Shown one piece after another: positions 1 to 13,478 of a stretch of 64,000 nt of DNA (its first letter is position 1; each line of letters opens with the position of its first letter). The notes under the pieces are model-generated. The model made no database searches. It was given only the letters and a program-made list of their open reading frames with translations, and was not told the origin of the DNA. A program made the position numbers and the translations under genes. This stretch comes from Silene conica (Eukaryota; Streptophyta; Magnoliopsida; Caryophyllales; Caryophyllaceae), in NCBI GenBank assembly GCA_029255685.2, contig CM055312.2, forward strand, positions 69,888,792 through 69,952,791. The letters run 5' to 3'.

Positions 1-362
1 ACTTTCATCATAAACACCAAGAACATGCTATTTTAACAATAAAGGTCGAGTTTCTCATTATCGTCACCTTTTAGCTTCACAAATCACCAAGAATCGCCTC
101 CAAGCTACTCCAATCGACCTTGCCCACAATTAGAAACACCAACAACGGTATTAGACTCGAAAACGTGCATAAGAAGGGCACGGGTCAGATTGTAAGATGA
201 AAAGATTTTGGTATAAAACTTACCTAGAAAGATTGAGGACGAGAAGAGGAATCCATGGCCGCGAAAATCGTCCCAATCGGATAAGAAACGAAGGTTTTAT
301 GAGCATTTGAAGGTTGGAGGTGGAAAAGTGATAAAAAATGGTGTTTCCTTCTATTTTCACAA
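1..362. other. Unassigned sequence at left edge
   Basis: No convincing coding frame, RNA gene or terminal repeat is visible. Homology to the LTR at 6052-8984 begins only at about 363, so this stretch is either flanking DNA or part of another element running off the window. I see nothing functional in it. Confidence 0.4.
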
Positions 363-2904
363 AACTGATAACTTCTAAGTATGTGGTCTAATTCTAAGTC
401 GGTACATCCAAGTGCTCACGCCATCCCATGCTCCTAGATAAATTCCTTCCCTGTCAAATCTGCTCCCCATTACGGATCATCACAGGTGTTAAACGAATAC
501 ACGGTCAACCTCGCGGTTGAGTAGGATAATAATCAAACCAATGAATATGCAATGAATGAGTATGCAAATAAAAATGCAATGCCATGGCCTTTATACTGAT
601 CTTATCCCCAAACTTCCACCCGCCTCCTCCTGGCCGGGTCTGCCTCGATCGTCATCGAGAAACCAGCTTAACAGCTGAACTACACCACCATGAAGGTATA
701 AAACGGTGTCTGCCGGTAAGTTATTTATACATCACCCGAAGGCTCTTACCATGATGTCTGCCCAGGTTTAACCTGTATACCGATGCATATGTCATGCCAA
801 TGAATGCAACCATGCTATTTCGTAACTCAATTCTTATTCAACTGATAATAATGCATATGCTATGCCAATGAAAGCAACCATTATCTCAAAACTCAACTTG
901 TATACAAACGGATAATAATGCACATGCCGGACAGAAGAATACCATATCTTAACATACCAATTCACATTATAATTCATCCAATAGCACCCAAACAGAATAA
1001 GCAAACGAGATGACAGATAAAATCATCCTACCTGGATAGCAATATAATCCAATTATGCAGCTAATATCCTATTAAGATTATTCCTCCACGTAACTAGCAC
1101 CTAACAGATATAATAATAAATAATTACTAACTAATAAAATTACGTAAACAAATAATTTATATCGGTTAATTAAATAAATTAATTAACTAGCACCTAACAG
1201 ATATAATAATAAATAATTACTAACCAATTCACATTATAATTCATCCAATAGCACCTAACAGAACTTTATCAATCGTAACTAATTAATAACTTTGATTAGC
1301 CGATTAAATAAATACCGTCGCAAGATAAAATAAACAAGCTATTAATTAATTAGTATATTAAACATAACAAGGTCAATAATAAACGTGACCAAATTTAATT
1401 AACTTAATTAATTAAATTAACAAACTAATTGCATACAAATTAAACATCCATCAACTACTACTAACTAACTAGCCTACAACTAATTACTAGGTCCCATGTG
1501 AACATAAACACAACAACCCCGACATCAGAGACACGACAACAGAAGAAAACACCGACACCGTACACCTAGACCCGTATACCCCTACTTCACGGCCTCTCTA
1601 CCGTCACCCAAGCCACCCACGACAACCACCAAAGATCCCATACTCTAACCTACTCTACCACCCACAACACCCACCTTCCGGCCACCACTTGCAGCCCTCA
1701 AAACCACTAGAAAATGCTGCCCTAACACTCTTCCACGACACGCTCCAAAATAGTGTGTGCTCTACTTCCTTGCCGACTACACCGTACTAACCACCAGTCT
1801 AACCACCTTCCCAACACCTACACATACTGACAAAACAACTCTAACAACCGTCGCCCCTCTCGTGGCCCCTACCACGCGAGACCGGCATCTCAAACTCACG
1901 GTTTCACTCCCCTGTTTACCCCTGTTTTACTGCTCCGGCCAACACCCTCTCACCATACGACGTCAACAACTACTCTACGACCACCATCGTTGTCGTACTG
2001 TACCCAGGAACCACCAGTTATCAATCCAGGCGCGAAATTACCCGTTGACATACCCAAAAACCGAGACACAAGCAGCAGCCCCTTCACCGTGTTTCTCCTC
2101 CGTTTTTCGCCAAAACCACCACCACCACAGTGGTTAGCCGCGGTCAAGGGTTTGTCAGGGTGCTCCTCAACTAGCCTAAGGTCTGGGTCAAGTCTCAGTC
2201 TCATGGGTCAGGTATAAAGGGATTAAACAAGCATATGAATAAGACAGTCGCAAATAATAAAACGATAACGAAGCGATAAACGATAACATGACTTACCACG
2301 GTATTTGTACATTGAATATGATGCGTAATTGTTGTGATTAATTCCGTTTATTTATTTGTCCAAAAAATGAAATGAATGGTGAAGGAAGGCGAAAAAGAAG
2401 GAATGCAGAAGTTTGAAAAGAAAAAGGAAGAACGAAGGACAAGCACACTAGATGTACATTGAATATGATAATAGCAATAATAAAGAATAAGAGTTCTGAA
2501 ATAACAATGAATATATTCAGAGGCATTGTATGGTTTGTACGTTGAATTCTCAAGGAGATTCAATGTATATTGTTTTAATTCCATGTCTCGGAAATACCCT
2601 AACCAATTATCGTAAATGCTCGTCACAATTTCGTAAATACCGGTCTTCTAAAGTCAATTCTCACGCACCAACTCACCAACCCAACCGTCATATTTTTTTA
2701 TATAATGCTTTCCCACGTAAACGTAAATGCGTCCAAAGTAATCGTAATATTAAATACGTTATATATATAATATTGTTTCACGATAACATACTAGTAAATT
2801 AATAAAATTACGAGTTTATAGATAAAGTGTCATGGTAAAATAATAATTGTCATATTAGTAATAACAAAGCTATACGTACAACTATAATAATTATAATAAT
2901 AATG

Positions 2905-2947
<43 letters not shown>

Positions 2948-3079
2948 GAAATATATAATATCCACACACATATATATATATATATAAAATATCACACATA
3001 TTAAATATCAAAGTATCTCTAGTCAAAATAATTATATTAATAGTCGATTATTACGAGATACAAAAATACGGGTATTACA
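363..3079 (-). repeat. LTR of LARD element (3' LTR in element orientation)
   Basis: Matches 6231-8984 almost base for base. It includes an ATA microsatellite near 2900-2945 and a short AT run near 2970-2988. The small open frames inside (for example 1757-2137) recur in the other LTR because the DNA is duplicated; codon content is low-complexity and they are not treated as genes. Confidence 0.85.
2879..2945. repeat. ATA/AAT microsatellite
   Basis: Trinucleotide run inside the left LTR. The matching run in the right LTR lies at about 8754-8805 and has a different length. Confidence 0.9.
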
Positions 3080-6051
3080 GTCTTCCTCCCTTAAAACGAA
3101 CTTCGTCCTGAAGTTCACTCATACCTACGGAAAACGTACACCCAATTATACTTAGCACAAGGTAACTCACCCTCATTTAAACTAGACACCTAGTCCAAGA
3201 AGTAACCAATTAGAACGTACTATTACATTCTATCCTCCTTAAGAAACTTTGTCCCCAAAGTTTAACATACCACTGAAATACAGGGCACTTAAGGCACCAC
3301 AACGTTGACCAAAGCTTACCAGAATTAATTTGGAACTCCGAGTATGGTCAATCTTAGGCAAACCCATCACGACATACCAACTAGCCATATCGTAAATCGT
3401 CATGATTTTACAATCTTATCCTCCTTAAAACATGGTTACGTCCCCGTAACCGTATTATAAGCATCACATACCACCCAAAAACAGGTTTTACGGAGAATAA
3501 AACAATCACAATTTATCTGACAACTCAAATTATTCCCTACTGACAACTAGTATCCAACTACACATATTGACAATCCTACAACACACGGTTATAATAAGAA
3601 TTAAAGTTATTATACTACTTGACCATTTAACACCAAATTAACATGCTTTATATTAACATAGGCAATAAATACTCATGTACGTAGGACACACTTGACCAAT
3701 TAAATATTTCGTTTTAATAAGCATATTATGAAGATGAAATTCATATTCGTGCACACAAGGTTCATAAAATAATATTAGGCAACAGTTAACTACTATAAAT
3801 AAACACTGATTAACGACACAATTCAAGAGATATACTAAGTCAGGTATGGTTGACTATTTCTAAGTTTTAAGAAAGATAAAAGATATGCTCAACTTCGAGA
3901 TTAACTTAATCGCTCTTATGTAATCAAAATTCAGGTCATAACACGTGCTAAATATATAACAATTTTATAGCCTCCATAGTTTGGCACATAATTTAAACAA
4001 CATTCCATATTTTAGTCCACGAAGGTATCTTAACATCTCTAAGTATAATAAAGTCATGTCTAAGAAGGTATATTGCTCGAATATTGGCATGATATTATTT
4101 AACATAAAATTAGCATCGAATATCAATTGCAAAATCACAATTAATTTACCGTTTCATTTATGGTGAAGTATGTATAACTCTTAGAGAACATAAATTTATA
4201 AAAGTTGGGAAATTAATTAGCATGCTTAAGTCGATTATAACAGGACTCATGCAGAATGTTCACAGGATTTGGGTCATGTTGAAAAAAAAAACATAATAAT
4301 ATTGTCACCTCAAGTTAAACATAGCTTATCATTTTGAGGACATTTTAAAACCTACTTAACGATGAAATTGGACTTTAGTAGCAAAGCGTAAACACGAATT
4401 AAAATATGAATAGAAAGCATGTCTGCACAGTAATACTTTAACCAATGTCCACAGAACATTTATTTCCTTATACTTGTGACCCGAATTTTAAACAAAGTTG
4501 TAGTACTCGACAAAAACACGTGATTCACCTTGTGACAAAAGATAGTAACATGTACCACACCACTTAAACCAATTTATTGTAAAGAAATTATAGAGATTAT
4601 TATGACAAATAACTAAACATAAATACCCAACCAATATATAAATTAATAAATCATTAACACCGTTTCAAAATACTCAGAATTAACTGTAAACAAATATCTT
4701 GTTATATACGTCTACTCATGGGTTCATGCTATCAGTTTGACTATTAAAATTTTCAATCTACTACTCATCAAGACACGTCTCTACTAACGTGCTATTAACA
4801 TCACATATTATCACCACGTAAGAACATTATAAGATCACATTAACAGAACTTGAGGTATGACAAAACTATTATATTAACTTGACATAAAACTAGTATTTGC
4901 AAAGGTCATAAATCGTACTTCAACTTCCAAAAGACCGTAAATAAATAACCGCCTCACTATTTGAGAGCTCTTTATTTTTAAAGTACATCGGTTCAACTAA
5001 GCATGCCAGTAAAAATCAAATCTAAAGCTCAACAGGTTAATTTATAAAGAATTTTACCAATGGGTTGGTCTTTAATAACAATTTATCAGAACTTAGCGAT
5101 ACTTGCAAAAGTCACCATTAAACGACAACACATCAGGGCGTCATGTGGCTTATCATTTTTAAAATTTTATACGACTCTTTTGAATGGTCGAGTTGAAATC
5201 ATCCACAAGAAATAAGTACGTTCTAAATGACAAAATTGATAAAACATGGATCAAAACATAAATGGGCATGAACATTTTGACCATTGACCAGTAAAACATT
5301 TATTATTCTAATTGCGTAAATGGTTTAGGCATGAAACCAACGTTTTATAAAATCCAACTTATGAGACCATTACGCATAAAATCTTTGTCCATAAATGGGG
5401 AGTGAAAAATAAATGGCAATCAGATCAAATACGTGTCTGTCACCCTTTCACTAAATTACAGACTCTTCTAAGTACGATACCATATAAAGCACAGAAGTCG
5501 GATAAAGCTATTTATCATGGCAACGATATTACACTATCATGGTTTCGGGGAATACGCACCACATATATATATCACCGGACATGTTAGTATAACATTTAAT
5601 AATAAGGTTAATTAACTGAATTACTCATCCATAACAAGTTAAACACCAAAATCATATATAATCACGATATAGTCATTTAATAACCAGATAATCGTATGAA
5701 CATTTTCAGAATATATTATTACTTCAACACCAACCACATGATCATACCATTCTAGCTATTAATCAATTAGTATTCACTCAATTTTACTTACCCTGCTCCT
5801 TCCCTGCAGGAAAGTTAGTACGATACCATATTAGGTCACTATATAGACTACCCCACTCTTCAATTACTCTCATTGGGATCCCGAGTGAGAACTAAAAGGG
5901 CCCATGGTTTGGTATGAGGGGGCCCCTAACTCATCCCATTCCCTTTTTGGGGCTCCTATCAGTTTCAGTCTCGGGGTTCATTTTATTTGACTCTTCCTAT
6001 ATTCATTTATTCATTGGTTAGGCCTGAGGATCGTTCGCTCTGATACCACTT
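3080..6051 (-). other. Non-coding interior of LARD element with PBS and polypurine tract
   Basis: The primer-binding site lies at 6031-6048 (minus strand TGGTATCAGAGCGAACGA). The polypurine tract lies just right of 3079 (minus strand, ending GGGAGGAAGAC). Apart from two about 60-codon chance frames no coding sequence is seen. The 5' part (about 5600-6030) is recognisably shared, in inverse orientation, with 13494-14000. The conservation of a non-coding interior between two copies is what is expected of a packaging/leader region in a LARD. Confidence 0.75.
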
Positions 6052-8820
6052 TGTAACACCCCAATTTATTTAAGAGCCTTTAGCAAGACATTCTCAAATA
6101 AATAGAGTTGTTACCATCTCGGAATGACCGAGGTAGTGAATAACAAAGTAAAACAAACCAAAGTACTTTATATAAAACTGATTAAATTAAAACTTTTGAT
6201 ATTACAATTACGATACAACAAAAAAAAGTACAACTGATAACTTCTAAGTATGTGGTCTAATTCTAAGTCGGTCCATCCAAGTGCTCACGCCATCCCATGC
6301 TCCTAGATAAATTCCTTCCCTGTCAAATCTGCTCCCCATTACGGATCATCACAGGTGTTAAACGAATACACGGTCAACCTCGCGGTTGAGTAGGATAATA
6401 ATCAAACCAATGAATATGCAATGAATGAGTATGCAAATAAAAATGCAATGCCATGGCCTTTATACTGATCTTATCCCCAAACTTCCACCCGCCTCCTCCT
6501 GGCCGGGTCTGCCTCGATCGTCATCGAGAAACCAGCTTAACAGCTGAACTACACCACCATGAAGGTATAAAACGGTGTCTGCCGGTAAGTTATTTATACA
6601 TCACCCGAAGGCTCTTACCATGATGTCTGCCCAGGTTTAACCTGTATACCGATGCATATGTCATGCCAATGAATGCAACCATGCTATTTCGTAACTCAAT
6701 TCTTATTCAACTGATAATAATGCATATGCTATGCCAATGAAAGCAACCATTATCTCAAAACTCAACTTGTATACAAACGGATAATAATGCACATGCCGGA
6801 CAGAAGAATACCATATCTTAACATACCAATTCACATTATAATTCATCCAATAGCACCCAAACAGAATAAGCAAACGAGATGACAGACAAAATCATCCTAC
6901 CTGGATAGCAATATAATCCAATTATGCAGCTAATATCCTATTAAGATTATTCCTCCACGTAACTAGCACCTAACAGATATAATAATAAATAATTACTAAC
7001 TAATAAAATTACGTAAACAAATAATTTATATCGGTTAATTTAATAAATTAATTAACTAGCACCTAACAGATATAATAATAAATAATTACTAACCAATTCA
7101 CATTATAATTCATCCAATAGCACCTAACAGAACTTTATCAATCGTAACTAATTAATAACTTTGATTAGCCGATTAAATAAATACCGTCGCAAGATAAAAT
7201 AAACAAGCTATTAATTAATTAGTACATTAAACATAACAAGGTGAATAATAAACGTGACCAAATTTAATTAACTTAATTAATTAAATTAACAAACTAATTG
7301 CATACAAATTAAACATCCATCAACTACTACTAACTAACTAGCCTACAACTAATTACTAGGTCCCATGTGAACATAAACACAACAACCCCGACATCAGAGA
7401 CACGACAACAGAAGAAAACACCGACACCGTACACCTAGACCCGTATACCCCTACTTCACGGCCTCTCTACCGTCACCCAAGCCACCCACGACAACCACCA
7501 AAGATCCCATACTCTAACCTACTCTACCACCCACAACACCCACCTTCCGGCCACCACTTGCAGCCCTCAAAACCACTAGAAAATGCTGCCCTAACACTCT
7601 TCCACGACACGCTCCAAAATAGTGTGTGCTCTACTTCCTTGCCGACTACACCGTACTAACCACCAGTCTAACCACCTTCCCAACACCTACACATACTGAC
7701 AACACAGCCCTAACAACCGTCGCCCCTCTCGTGGCCCCTACCACGCGAGACCGGCATCTCAAACTCACGGTTTCACTCCCCTGTTTACCCCTGTTTTACT
7801 GCTCCGGCCAACACCCTCTCACCATACGACGTCAACAACTACTCTACGACCACCATCGTTGTCGTACTGTACCCAGGAACCACCAGTTATCAATCCAGGC
7901 GCGAAATTACCCGTTGACATACCCAAAAACCGAGACACAAGCAGCAGCCCCTTCACCGTGTTTCTCCTCCGTTTTTCGCCAAAACCACCACCACCACAGT
8001 GGTTAGCCGCGGTCAAGGGTTTGTCAGGGTGCTCCTCAACTAGCCTAAGGTCTGGGTCAAGTCTCAGTCTCATGGGTCAGGTATAAAGGGATTAAACAAG
8101 CATATGAATAAGACAGTCGCAAATAATAAAACGATAACGAAGCGATAAACGATAACATGACTTACCACGGTATTTGTACATTGAATATGATGTGTAATTG
8201 TTGTGATTAATTCCGTTTATTTATTTGTCCAAAAAATGAAATGAATGGTGAAGGAAGGCGAAAAAGAAGGAATGCAGAAGTTTGAAAAGAAAAAGGAAGA
8301 ACGAAGGACAAGCACACTAGATGTACATTGAATATGATAATAGCAATAATAAAGAATAAGAGTTCTGAAATAACAATGAATATATTCAGAGGCATTGTAT
8401 GGTTTGTACGTTGAATTCTCAAGGAGATTCAATGTATATTGTTTTAATTCCATGTCTCGGAAATACCCTAACCAATTATCGTAAATGCTAGTCACAATTT
8501 CGTAAATACCGGTCTTCTAAAGTCAATTCTCACGCACCAACTCACCAACCCAACCGTCACATTTTTTTATATAATGCTTTCCCACGTAAACGTAAATGCG
8601 TCCAAAGTAATCGTAATATTAAATACGTTATATATATAATATTGTTTCACGATAACATACTAGTAAATTAATAAAATTACGAGTTTATAGATAAAGTGTC
8701 ATGGTAAAATAATAATTGTCATATTAGTAATAACAAAGCTATACGTACAACTATAATAATAATAATAATAATAATGATAATAATAATAATAATAATAATA
8801 ATACGAAATATATAATATCC

Positions 8821-8897
<77 letters not shown>

Positions 8898-8984
8898 CAC
8901 ACATATTAAATATCAAAGTATCTCTAGTCAAAATAATTATATTAATAGTCGATTATTACGAGATACAAAAATACAGGTATTACA
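6052..8984 (-). repeat. LTR of LARD element (5' LTR in element orientation)
   Basis: A 2.93-kb repeat with TG...CA ends (plus strand TGTAACACCCC to GGTATTACA). It differs from its partner mainly in microsatellites: the AT tract at about 8824-8892 is about 70 bp here against about 20 bp in the left copy. Confidence 0.85.
8824..8892. repeat. (AT)n microsatellite in LTR
   Basis: About 35 AT units inside the right LTR. It produces spurious open frames rich in Tyr and Ile. Confidence 0.95.
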
Positions 8985-9207
8985 GTGGGTGTTATTTTTT
9001 TAAGTGGATTGGCTTATTGAATGAAAATAATTCACTTAAGAATAAGATTCATTGTCAATTACTTTAACAACGCATCAGTAAGTGGAGAAGAAAGAATGAA
9101 GAAATAAGGTCAAATCAATTTCACCGTTAGTTAAGACGGAATCTCGACTTTTTTTGACGGAAAATCGACTTTGGCGTTATTTGACAAAAAATAGAAAATG
9201 CTAGGTG
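8985..9207. other. Unassigned flank between LARD and LINE
   Basis: AT-rich, with no coding frame. Its right end carries the left copy of the LINE target duplication (9195-9207, AAAATGCTAGGTG). Confidence 0.5.
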
Positions 9208-9823
9208 TTTTTTTTTTTTTGGTAAAATGTAAACTTCTCATTAAGCTCAAAATAAGGACATAAAAGTCCTTAACAAACTATTACAACTACTGTACTCAAT
9301 ATCAGCAACTAAAAGGACTCCATCATACTATATCATTACATGATCTGAATAAGATGACACCAAGTATCATCCACATGACTGAGTACTCCTGTGAATTTAG
9401 CCTGAAATTGCAATTTGATATCTCTCTTGACATTCTGGATCAAAACTCTTGGATGCATTAGGTATCCTTCATTCCAACAGATATTCCTGCACTTCCAAAT
9501 CCAGTAATAAACACCAACAATAATTGCACTGATAATCTGCCTCTGTAGCATCGTAATACCTCTCCTGCGACTAATCTTTATGCAATCATCCAAACCCCTA
9601 TGGGTAAAATGAATCCACTGATTAACCATAGCAAAGCACTGAGTAGCATAAACGCAATCAACAAAAAGATGCTGATGGGATTCAGAATCCAAACCACACA
9701 TATAGCAACCATCAAGCACACTTAATCCAATACTCTTCAGTCTGTCCAAGGTACGCAATCTACGCTGCTGGATGAGCCACATCATAAAACCCCATTTTGG
9801 AACATTATGATGAGCCACATCAT
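9208..9823 (-). mobile_element. 5'-truncated L1-like LINE with poly(A) and 13-bp TSD
   Basis: On the minus strand a 3' poly(A) (plus-strand T run 9208-9220) ends the element, and the 13-bp sequence AAAATGCTAGGTG flanks it at 9195-9207 and 9824-9836, a target-site duplication. The body holds the 3' end of ORF2 (9336-9818). Near its 5' edge a 19-nt segment starting GATGAGCCACAT occurs twice (9771-9789 and 9809-9827), so the truncation junction carries a short local duplication. This is a classic target-primed reverse-transcription product that stopped early, and it is immobile. Confidence 0.88.
9336..9818 (-). pseudogene. LINE ORF2 C-terminal fragment (zf-RVT zinc-binding region)
   Basis: An open frame of 160 codons resembles the reverse-transcriptase zinc-binding (zf-RVT) region at the end of plant L1 ORF2: a PKWGFMMWLI-type opening, a LRTLDRL segment and a Cys-x2-Cys ... 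His ... Cys pattern around residues 38-55 (CYMCGLDSESHQHLFVDC), followed by an aromatic-rich WIWKCRN segment. Endonuclease and RT proper are absent because the copy is 5'-truncated. The first Met lies in junction sequence and is not a biological start. No promoter is expected. The reading frame is unbroken, which fits a fairly recent insertion. Confidence 0.8.
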
Positions 9824-9836
9824 AAAATGCTAGGTG

Positions 9837-10322
<486 letters not shown>

Positions 10323-10574
10323 CGTACATATTGAATAAGGATGATATTTTAGTCGACTGATCAACATATATCAGTAATGATTGACTTTCAATAGTTTGAC
10401 ATTACTATCATGTAATGGTGATGATCAGGTTGTCCCTTTAGGTCATACGTATAGGTGTAACACATGCCATTTCCGTTGGTAGTGATTTAGAGTAGAGGGC
10501 GTCAGTTGATTTTGGTTTGGTGATGGGTAGTGTGGTGAACTTCCGGGACGAAGTTCTTTTTAAGGAGGGAACAC

Positions 10575-13478
10575 TGTAATACCCCGTACGCTAACCTCGG
10601 TCAGCGACAGTCAAACCATGTTTTATAAACGTATTTAAAAAGGAATGTCTATAAATTATTTTACGTAAACTGTTATTGTTTTATAAATCGTATCTCTACG
10701 ATTATTTCGTATTTCATAATCATTTTATATTCGATGATTATTACATAAAATAGCATTTCATTTGATTTCTTTAATTTATAATATATTTATAATTAAATAT
10801 ATTTCCTATCTAGTATATATTTGTTATTAATATACGTTTCAATTTTTGTATTCAAGGCATAATTACATTTAAATCCTATTTTTATATATTCTTGCATAAT
10901 TGATAATATTTTAATATTTCTATAATTCATATTTTATGGACCGAAATACTACCGTACTAATCAATTTATATTTATATTTACTAATACCAAATTACATAAT
11001 TTAATTAGTATAAATAAATTATACGTACTCGTTCATTTTAAGTTACGAATCGAGAACCTCGAGATGCGTGATGGGCTATGGGCTCGGTTTAGGGTTGAGA
11101 GCAAACAAGACCCTACCTCATACTTTCTACATGGACAAACCCTACCAAACATGAAACCCTAACCTATACTAAGTACATCGATATAACAAAACCCTACCCC
11201 TTTTACATCGACTAAACCTAAACAAAGAAAACCCTATATTCACATAGAGAAGCGCGAGTCTCGGGAAGAACGAGAGGACTGCGATCACCATCATCGTCAA
11301 CCACCATGACCACCACAGTAAGAATCATTTTTGTCGACAATCATATATTTATGTTTACCTTGCTTCGTTTTATTTGCTTTTAGAATTGTGTATTGTGTTT
11401 GTTTTGGGTACAAGTTGTTGGGGTAGTCGAAGTGGAATGTTTATACTATACTCTGGTTGTTGTGGGGTGGCGCGTGGTGGACGGAGCACCACCATAGACC
11501 TAGTTGTTTAGGGTCGTACCAAAATAGGGGTTGTGGGTGCGTGTTCAGTAGGCAGTTTAAGGATGTTTTTGTGTTGTTTCATGGGAGAACGGGGACACAT
11601 GTTTACCACCCATGGAACCACCGTGGGTCAGTGGTAAAGACGGTGGTGGCTAGAGGTGGTATGGGGTACAATGGTGAGAGAAAAAGTTGTGAGAAGAGAG
11701 AGAGAGAGAGAGAGAGACGGACTGCGCGAAAAACAGAGGATAATAAGGGTTTGTATGCGGACAGTTTAGAGGTGTTGTGGTGGTGGCTATGGTGGCCTCT
11801 AGTGGTGGCTAATGGGTGGAAGTTGTAGTTGGGAGTACGTAGTTGAGGTTGGTTAAGTGGTGGGATTTGTCGGGGACCGGTCTGGTGGTGGTGGTGTTGG
11901 GAAAAGGGCTGCAACACACCTGCCGTCTGCGTATTTCACTACTATCATGCGTATTGTTGTTGTTGTCGCGGTTGTTGCAGGGGTAATCGAAGGCCAGTAT
12001 AGTTGAGTCAGGGTCAGTGGGTGGTGTCTGGTGGTGCACCATGGTGCAAGGGTGGCAGCCACCATGATGGGGTGGTGGTTCAGGCGGCAGAAATGGTGTC
12101 GATGGGGGATGTTTGTGGAGGCTGTCATGGGTTTATTTGTGTCGTATGGGTCTATTGTGTCGTGGGCTGTTTGTATGTGTTTTATCATTATTATTATTAT
12201 TATTATTATTGTTGTTGTTGTTGTTGTTGTTGTTATTATTATTTTTATTAGTATTATTCTTAAGTAGTAGTTGTTTTTACGGGAACTTTGAGTCGTTAAG
12301 TAATCGAATTTGTTTAATTATATTCGTGGTTTATGTTTTCACGTTTCGTAATTTTAATAATAAAATTCGTATCTCTGTAATTTGTAATACGTATGTGACA
12401 AGTAATCATTATTTAATTATTGGTTATAATTTATATAATTCTTTATTTAATTAAATTGTTAATCAGTAATAATTGATACGGTCTCGTTATGCATATATAT
12501 TATTTTAAATAATTAATTTGAATAATTGATTTATTATGTTAGTTTGCGTAATTGTATTAGTCAGTAATTACGTATATTATATTGTTAGGTGTGAGTATGT
12601 GGTGAAATGATCCTACTGATTGGATATTTGCTACGTAATTGGATTATATTGCTATCCAGGTAGGATACACTTACTCAATCTCTGTTTAATTTGATTATCT
12701 CGGTTGACGTATTGTGATGATTGGTTGGATTAATGGTTGCTTATAGATATTGGCATTTGATTGTTCCGTTATATATAATGACACGAGGGTGTTGATTTAT
12801 TATCATTGGCATGAGTACTGCATTATTTATTGGCATGATTGAATAATAGTGTTGTTGCATTCACGAGCATGACATTTGCATTAGTTACTGATTGGAGATA
12901 TGGAGTGGATGTTGTTTCGATATAAGCCCGGGGTGGTTCTGCAGGACCAGGCCTGGTGTCTTCAGCTTTTATGCTGGTGTTCGACGATGACCGACGATAC
13001 TCTGCCGGGAGTTTCGGTAAGGGTTGGTGTACGGGTTGTGATTGGAGTTTGGTTGTGATTTAGCTCAGTAATGGCATGACATTTGCATTTCATACTTGTT
13101 GTATATTTATTTATTGTACCTTGACAGTTATCCTATTCAACCGCGAGGTTGACAGTGTATTCGTGTGCACCTACTATGATCCGGTAACGGGGAGTAGATT
13201 TGACAGGAAGGATGATTGTATCGGAGAATGGGATGGCGTGAGCACTTGGATGGACCGACTTAGAATTAGACCATATACTTAGATGTTATCAGTTGTACTT
13301 CTATTCTGTTGCGTAGTAATTGTAATATCAAAAGTTTAAATTTAATCAGTTTTATATAAAGTACTTTGGTTTGTTTTACTTTGTTATTCACTACCTCGGA
13401 TATTCTGAGATGGTAACAATTCTATTTATTTGAGAATGTCTTGCTAATAAAGGCTCTTAAATAAATGGGGGTGTTACA
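10575..13478 (+). repeat. Shared LTR of LARD family
   Basis: A 2.9-kb TG...CA repeat whose last 600 bp align readily, inverted, with the start of the 6052-8984 LTR. It contains a GA run near 11697-11718 and a TTA/TTG triplet microsatellite at about 12185-12245. It is more diverged from the 6052-8984 LTR than that one is from its own partner. Confidence 0.8.

Larger units (their letters stand above)
363..8984 (-). mobile_element. Non-autonomous Ty3 (Tekay/Del-like) LTR element, LARD type
   Basis: Two near-identical long repeats (363-3079 and 6052-8984) flank about 3 kb of interior. On the minus strand the LTR begins TGTAATACCCG and ends GTGTTACA. It is followed by a primer-binding site TGGTATCAGAGC (initiator tRNA-Met type), and a purine-rich tract precedes the other LTR. 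The text before that tract (rc of 3080-3110) resembles the tail of Tekay/Del chromovirus polyproteins. The interior has no long reading frame, so this is a LARD that would depend on enzymes from a related element. By eye the LTRs differ at roughly a dozen positions outside microsatellites, which suggests a recent insertion. The left LTR is shorter than the right one, so no target duplication can be assigned. Broken as a unit. Confidence 0.8.

Noticed and set aside
1757-2137. 126-codon frame, repeated at 7626-8006, looks conserved
   Set aside because: Both lie at the same place in the two near-identical LTRs, so the match reflects LTR duplication. Composition is low-complexity Thr/Pro/His and no domain is recognisable.
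8719-8931. Frames rich in Tyr and Ile here and at 10172-10360
   Set aside because: Translations of AT/TA microsatellites.
12003-12454. Leu/Val-rich membrane-protein-like frames
   Set aside because: Produced by the TTA/TTG microsatellite inside the LARD LTR.
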